Of a stretch of DNA of 64,000 bases, positions 59,459-64,000 are shown one piece after another. A program made the translations under genes and the position numbers. The DNA is from Filosporella fistucella (Eukaryota > Ascomycota > Leotiomycetes > Helotiales), in the NCBI GenBank assembly GCA_030077755.1, contig JAQJZZ010000010.1, forward strand, positions 3,100,001 through 3,164,000, written 5' to 3'. The first letter of the stretch is position 1. Each line of letters begins with the position of its first letter. The notes beneath the pieces are model-generated. The model was not told the origin of the DNA. It made no database searches and was given only the letters and a program-made list of their open reading frames with translations.

Positions 59459-60848
59459 ATGCAGCAAAAGCGGGAATCTCACAAGAAGTCCCGAAGAGGG
59501 TGTCAAAATTGTAAGAAGCGACACGTCAAGGCAAGTTGTATAAAATTCAATTGAAGTTTATTACCTATGCCTGAAGGAAGTCATGCTAACGAGTGTCCAG
59601 TGCGATGAACAAGGTCCTCCATGCGCCGGTTGTGTTGCTCGTGCTTTAGATTGTGTATATCCTGCTCCTCCAGAGACAGGATATAAACCAAATAAGAAAA
59701 AATCAACTTCCTCGGCATTGACACGTCGTGTGAAAAACGGGCGTACTAATGGATCCAGCACTGACGTGTTGACGCCGTCAGTGTCGACCACGAGCACAAT
59801 CACAAGTCGCGATTCTTCCAGCTCTTCTCCAGTATCTATGGCTTTACAAATCATTTCGCCTTCCCCCGCGAGATCAATGACCATTAGCCCTACTGCTTTC
59901 TCAAACACACCATCCTCCAACCACCTTCTTGAACTCCAGCTGATGAACCGCTGGTCAACACGCACATGGCTGGGACTTCAAGCCATACCCGAAGACCAGG
60001 TATATTTAGTGGAATATCTCCCTAACGCCGCGCTCAGTAATCCATACATCATGAATGGAATATTTGCAATATCGGCCGTGGACCTCTTCATGTCGTCGCC
60101 AACTCCCAACCCGGCGTATTTCCGCGCAGCACTCGAATACAGTAATCGTGCTAGCGTCGATTTCCGTTCTCATCTCTCATGTATAAACCGCGAGAATATC
60201 AATCTTCTCTACTATTTCGGGTGTATTGCAGCGATATTCAATTTCGCTGTTCCCTTGCAGCACATGACATTGCTGGAACGGATCACTGAAGCCTACGACA
60301 TGATGGTCGGCGCGAGAGATATCGCATGGACTAATATACAGTGGCTGATAGACAGCGAGTGCTCTCTCAAAGCTGCAATTGCATATGGAGGGGCAGACCA
60401 GGATCTCATCGATGCGGATACCTCACGCGCGCTTGATTGTGTTGAGACTGTGAGCTTGCAGATGCTCGGATCCTTTTCTAAAGAAACGGATGATTCAAGG
60501 ATGATAATGTACAAATCTGCGATTAGACATTTGCGTCAGTGTTACGCAGAGGATGCGAGAAATGTTCTCCAAGGATACTGCCTCTCCTTTCCTTCGGTGG
60601 TAGGGCCAGATTTTACCCTAGCAATGCGAAGGTTGGAGCCGGTGGCAATTTTGATTGTGATGTATTTTGCAGTTCTACTTGACAGAACATCCAGAAATCC
60701 GAATGCATGGTGGATAGCATCTATGGGACGAGACCTAGTGAATGAGGTATCGAGCTGTTTGCAAAAGTCTCCTATCTCTTTACTTTCAGAAGGTCAAGAA
60801 GCTATATATTGGGCGCGGGGGCAAGTCTTCCTACCAATGTCAAAATGA
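59459..60848 (+). CDS. Zn2Cys6 transcription factor with GC-AG first intron
   Basis: Two exons (59459..59530, 59601..60848) give 439 residues. The first exon encodes 24 residues (MQQKRESHKKSRRGCQNCKK to HVK). The donor is AAG|GCAAGT, a GC-AG intron with otherwise perfect consensus; splicing to TGC at 59601 gives Cys15, 18, 25, 32, 35, 42 of a standard Zn2Cys6 cluster (KCDEQGPPCAGCVARALDC). A GT donor 4 nt downstream would add GCA-A and break the cluster frame. The Ser/Thr-rich linker is followed by a helical region of the Upc2-type group (LLELQLMNRWSTRTWLGLQ, YLPNAALSNPYIMNGIFAIS, SCINRENINLLYYFGCIA). Target genes unknown. Confidence 0.8.
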
Positions 60849-61542
60849 GCCTCTTATCTCTGGAGCCATCAACGCGGTGGAGAGTTTAGAAAAGCTGACA
60901 GGCAATGGAAGCCACATGGTACTTTTGCGGATGAATTCGACGATACCCCTCTCACCTTTCTTGTATTACAAGTAATATTCAAACTGAAATCATGGACGTG
61001 GAAGTGTCTGAATTGTTTGCCTGAAATTGGGCAACTAGTGAATAAATGCAGTCAACAAAATCGTTCGTAGACATCGCAAAGGAAGGAGCTTGGAGCGGTG
61101 TGACATTTGAAGATTTGCAAACAGATTCAACAACATGTTTCGGGAGGTATTTGGCTGTATGGGTGCTTTGTGAAGCCTGCATCTGGTAAATCTGCTAACT
61201 TAGTTGCTCCTGTGTAAGCCATGAGGGTTGTATTATGATTGGGCATGACAGGGCACCTGGGCAGAGTGGCTTGAGGCGCAGCCGAAGTCCATGAAATCTG
61301 CCAACAAAATATGTAAACTTCACTCAGCCTCACCCCATTGGAACCCTCACCGAGTTTTAAGCTCTTGTTGGAGAAATAGCATCGCACAGCTACATGAGAG
61401 TAAATCATACTGAAAATTCCATCACTTGCTCCGCCATTCTGTTAGCGAGACAGCTGCCTGAAACTGTTCGTGGAAGTTCCTCTAACCTCTCCGATCCGTT
61501 GACAATAAGGCTCTAGACTCCTGCTGAATTAATCCGATAGTC
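60849..61542. other. Gene-free stretch
   Basis: 694 bp between two plus-strand loci; nothing recognised on either strand. Confidence 0.4.
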
Positions 61543-64000
61543 ATGGCAGAACTCGGTGCAGCCGGATCTGCAGTCGGCATCGTATCTCTCGGGATCCAGG
61601 TATGCCATGGTTTGATACAGTACTATGGATCGTGGAAGGACTCGATTAAGTCTGTTGCTCAAATGCTCGGCTCGGTAAATAATCTATCAAGTATACTTGA
61701 CGCATTGAAGGGCTCATTGGCGGAAGAAGGTGTCCCCACTCAGGCGAAGGAAGTAGAGTTCTCAAGTATTGAGATCTGTGTCGAGTGCATTGAGGAACTG
61801 GGGGCCGAGCTGAAAAAAGTTCGAAAAGTTCATGGACAAACACTCTCATCAAAACCTCCATGCACAAGGAACACGTCTGCTATACCCTTTTCGTGAGGGT
61901 ACTCTTCTCAAACTAATGGAGACCGTCGATGACATTCGAAACAATTTATCTGCGGCCATAAACGTTCTCCACCTGTAAAGTCAAAGAGCAAAAGTTATGT
62001 CCAATCAAAAGCTGATTATTCCGAGGGAAGTTGCGACCAACTCTGGAGAGCAAGTCGAATTTGTCTCCTCGCAAGTCAGCAATTTGACAAACCTGATCTC
62101 TAAGTACCACATGAGTATGGCTGCACTTTATGATGAGGATGATTGAACTGACTCTTTGTAGACGCTGAGAGCAAGGCAATTATCGACTAGCTATCGCCCT
62201 TAAACTTCTTTGCAGTCCAGAGCGATACAATGATCCGACGAACGGAAGGTACGGTAGGATGGTTGTTCGACACGAAAGAATTCAAAAAGTGGCTCAACGG
62301 AAATCAAAGAGTACTCTGGTGCCCTGGAATGCGCAAGCCCACCCCGTATAGTCAATAGAGAACGCGCTAATATGCCATAGCGGGAGTTGGAAAAACAATT
62401 CTTACGTGAATCTCCCCGTCTTCTGGTTCTTTGACCATGCTAAACATCTGTTTCTAGGTCCGCAATCATATCAAAACTTCAAAACTACCCATTTCAGCAG
62501 AAAACAGGACTTGCCTTTGCGTAGTGCTACTATAAGAGTCAAGGTCTACATACACTTCCCAATATCATCGGTAGCCTTGTTCAGCAACTGGCCCATCTCC
62601 TCGATCCCATTCCAAGCCGCCTACATTCGCTGTATAATAAATTTTGGCTCTCAAAATGTTCGGCCAGGTACAAGTGAGTTGTCGGAATTACTCAAGCTAC
62701 TCATCTCGGAATTTGAAAACGTCTACATTGTAATTGACGCCCTGGATGAATGCGCTCAAGAAACGAGAAGGCAACTTATTGAGATTTTACAGGGAGCGAC
62801 ACATGGGATATGTCTTCTTTGTACCTCTCGAAATTTGGGAGATGTTCAAGAAATGATTCGAGAAGCAACAACATTGGAGATTCAAGCGAGTGATGAAGAC
62901 GTTGAGAAATATCTCGTGTCCCAGATCTCGAAAGCGCCGAAGCTGGTAAAATTCTGCAAGAAGAGCCCAGGTCTCGAAGCAAGCATAGTGGAGAAGTTGA
63001 CATCGAAAGCAAAAGGAATGTAAGCTGAAAGTACATTTTTCAAGGAGATTAATGCTTACAAGATAAGGTTTCTTCGTGCACAGTTACATCTGGAATCTCT
63101 GAAAACCCAAACGAGCCCACTGGGACTTCGAAAAGCGCTAGATGTTTTGCCAGAGGGCAGTGATACGATATATGACGAAGCATTAGAGCGAATTAGAAAA
63201 CAACCTTCGGAAGAATCAACATTAGCGATGAGAGTTCTCTTGTGGATAACTCACGCCATTCGGCCATTGAGAATTGGGGAAATCCAACATGCTTTGGCCA
63301 TAATGAGTTTTGAGCCAGAAGATACAATGTTGGATAAAGAAGGACTACCAGACGAAGTTGAGATAATTACCGACTGTGGTGGTCTTGTGATCATTGACCA
63401 TGAGAGCCAGGTCATCCGTCTAGTTCACTACACGACAGAAGAATATTTCCGAGATCATGAGGCAACCATATTCTCCAATGGCCGGACAGAAGTCCTACTC
63501 ACTTGCATTCGGTATTTGTCAATGGATGTTTTTCGACAAGGCTACTGTTCGACAAGTGAAGAGATGTGGGACCGATTCAAAGAATTTGATCTTCTTGTCT
63601 ATAGCTCAGTGAATTGGGCTTATTATGTTGAAGATGATATCGACGAAACGGTTCAGGAGCGAATTGTCGATTTTATTAGCAACAGTTCAGTCATTTCTTC
63701 TTTGGTGCAAGCAATATACGCCAGCAGAAACTTTGGGATAACATCGGACATTATTCTTGGATGCCCAACAGGGGTTCCAGGCATCGCACTTGCAGCAACG
63801 TATGGACTGACAGAAGCAGTTGCCCGTCTGCTAAAATTAGGGAGTGAATTGGAAGCGAGGGATAGTGATGGTCGTACACCACTTATTCGGACTGCTGAAC
63901 AGCCCAGAATTGTACTGTGGAGTTTCTGATTGGACAAGGGGCAGATGTGAATGCTCCGTGTGAATCTTTCCCAGGGTCGGCGCTGCATGTGACAGTTCAG
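61543..64000 (+). pseudogene. Decayed NACHT-ankyrin gene, runs off right edge
   Basis: Starts MAELGAAGSAVGIVSLGIQV, the helical N-terminus of fungal NACHT proteins. Domains in order: N-terminal helices to about 61880; LSPLNFFAVQSDT and WLFDTKEFKKWL (62191-62300); a Walker A (GMPGVGKTILT) split by a 48-nt intron with a GC donor at 62333; IVIDALDECAQ, the Walker B-like NACHT core (about 62720-62760); a winged-helix-like part (LPEGSDTIYDEALERI); then ankyrin units (AATYGLTEAVARLLKLG) from about 63790. Breaks: a frame change near 61880, TAA at 61976, TAG at 62188, TAG at 62522, a frame change near 62670 and another near 63910. Long stretches stay readable between breaks, so decay is moderate. Intact relatives act in fungal non-self recognition and programmed cell death; this copy should be inactive as a full protein. 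Confidence 0.8.

Overview
The window is nuclear DNA of a filamentous ascomycete (Pezizomycotina). The evidence is short 45-105 nt GT-AG introns in most genes, fungus-specific families (DUF3433, RTA1, Zn2Cys6 regulators, SesA-like and NACHT-ankyrin proteins, an AA9 polysaccharide monooxygenase, rvt) and intron-bearing tRNAs. The mix of plant cell-wall enzymes (GH134, AA9, GH78) fits a plant-associated or saprotrophic fungus. I lean towards Leotiomycetes/Helotiales, but that is only an impression. No rRNA, CRISPR, plasmid, phage or intact transposon was seen.

Layout: 1-9 kb holds the 3' part of a C2H2-type protein gene, a secreted GH134 endo-mannanase, a cysteine-rich single-pass membrane protein and a secreted VAO-family FAD oxidase. 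9.7-17.9 kb holds a six-exon SesA-like/ubiquitin-like protein (-), a small secreted protein (-), tRNA-Thr(AGU) (-), a secreted AA9 LPMO (+) and an RTA1-family gene (-) broken by two in-frame TAA codons. 18.6-22.7 kb holds a membrane-protein remnant and a head-to-head pair: a cysteine-rich anchored secreted protein (-) and a DUF3433 membrane protein (+). 23.2-28.5 kb holds RIT1 (initiator-tRNA ribosylphosphate transferase, -) divergent from rvt (+), a domesticated single-copy reverse transcriptase gene and the most notable locus here. About 2.7 kb without genes follows, with scattered degenerate repeats.

31.3-38.9 kb holds a frameshifted Zn2Cys6 regulator, a small hypothetical gene (-), a Baeyer-Villiger-type monooxygenase and an ankyrin-like protein. 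39.2-45.2 kb holds a 13-exon OPT oligopeptide transporter (-) divergent from a carboxypeptidase S-type M20 peptidase (+), a plausible peptide-scavenging pair. 45.5-52.2 kb looks like a small rhamnoside-utilisation cluster: MFS sugar transporter (-), GH78 alpha-L-rhamnosidase (-) and a divergently transcribed Zn2Cys6 activator (+). 53.4-64 kb holds a polysaccharide-synthase-like GT2 enzyme with an in-frame 42-bp tandem repeat, two unrelated small F-box-like genes, tRNA-Gln(CUG), another Zn2Cys6 regulator whose first intron is GC-AG, and a decayed NACHT-ankyrin gene that runs off the right edge.

Exon structures were assembled by hand from splice consensus, reading-frame closure and protein-family continuity. 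For every spliced gene given as intact, the exon lengths sum to a multiple of three. Boundaries could still be off by a few bases, and nothing was checked against transcripts or databases.
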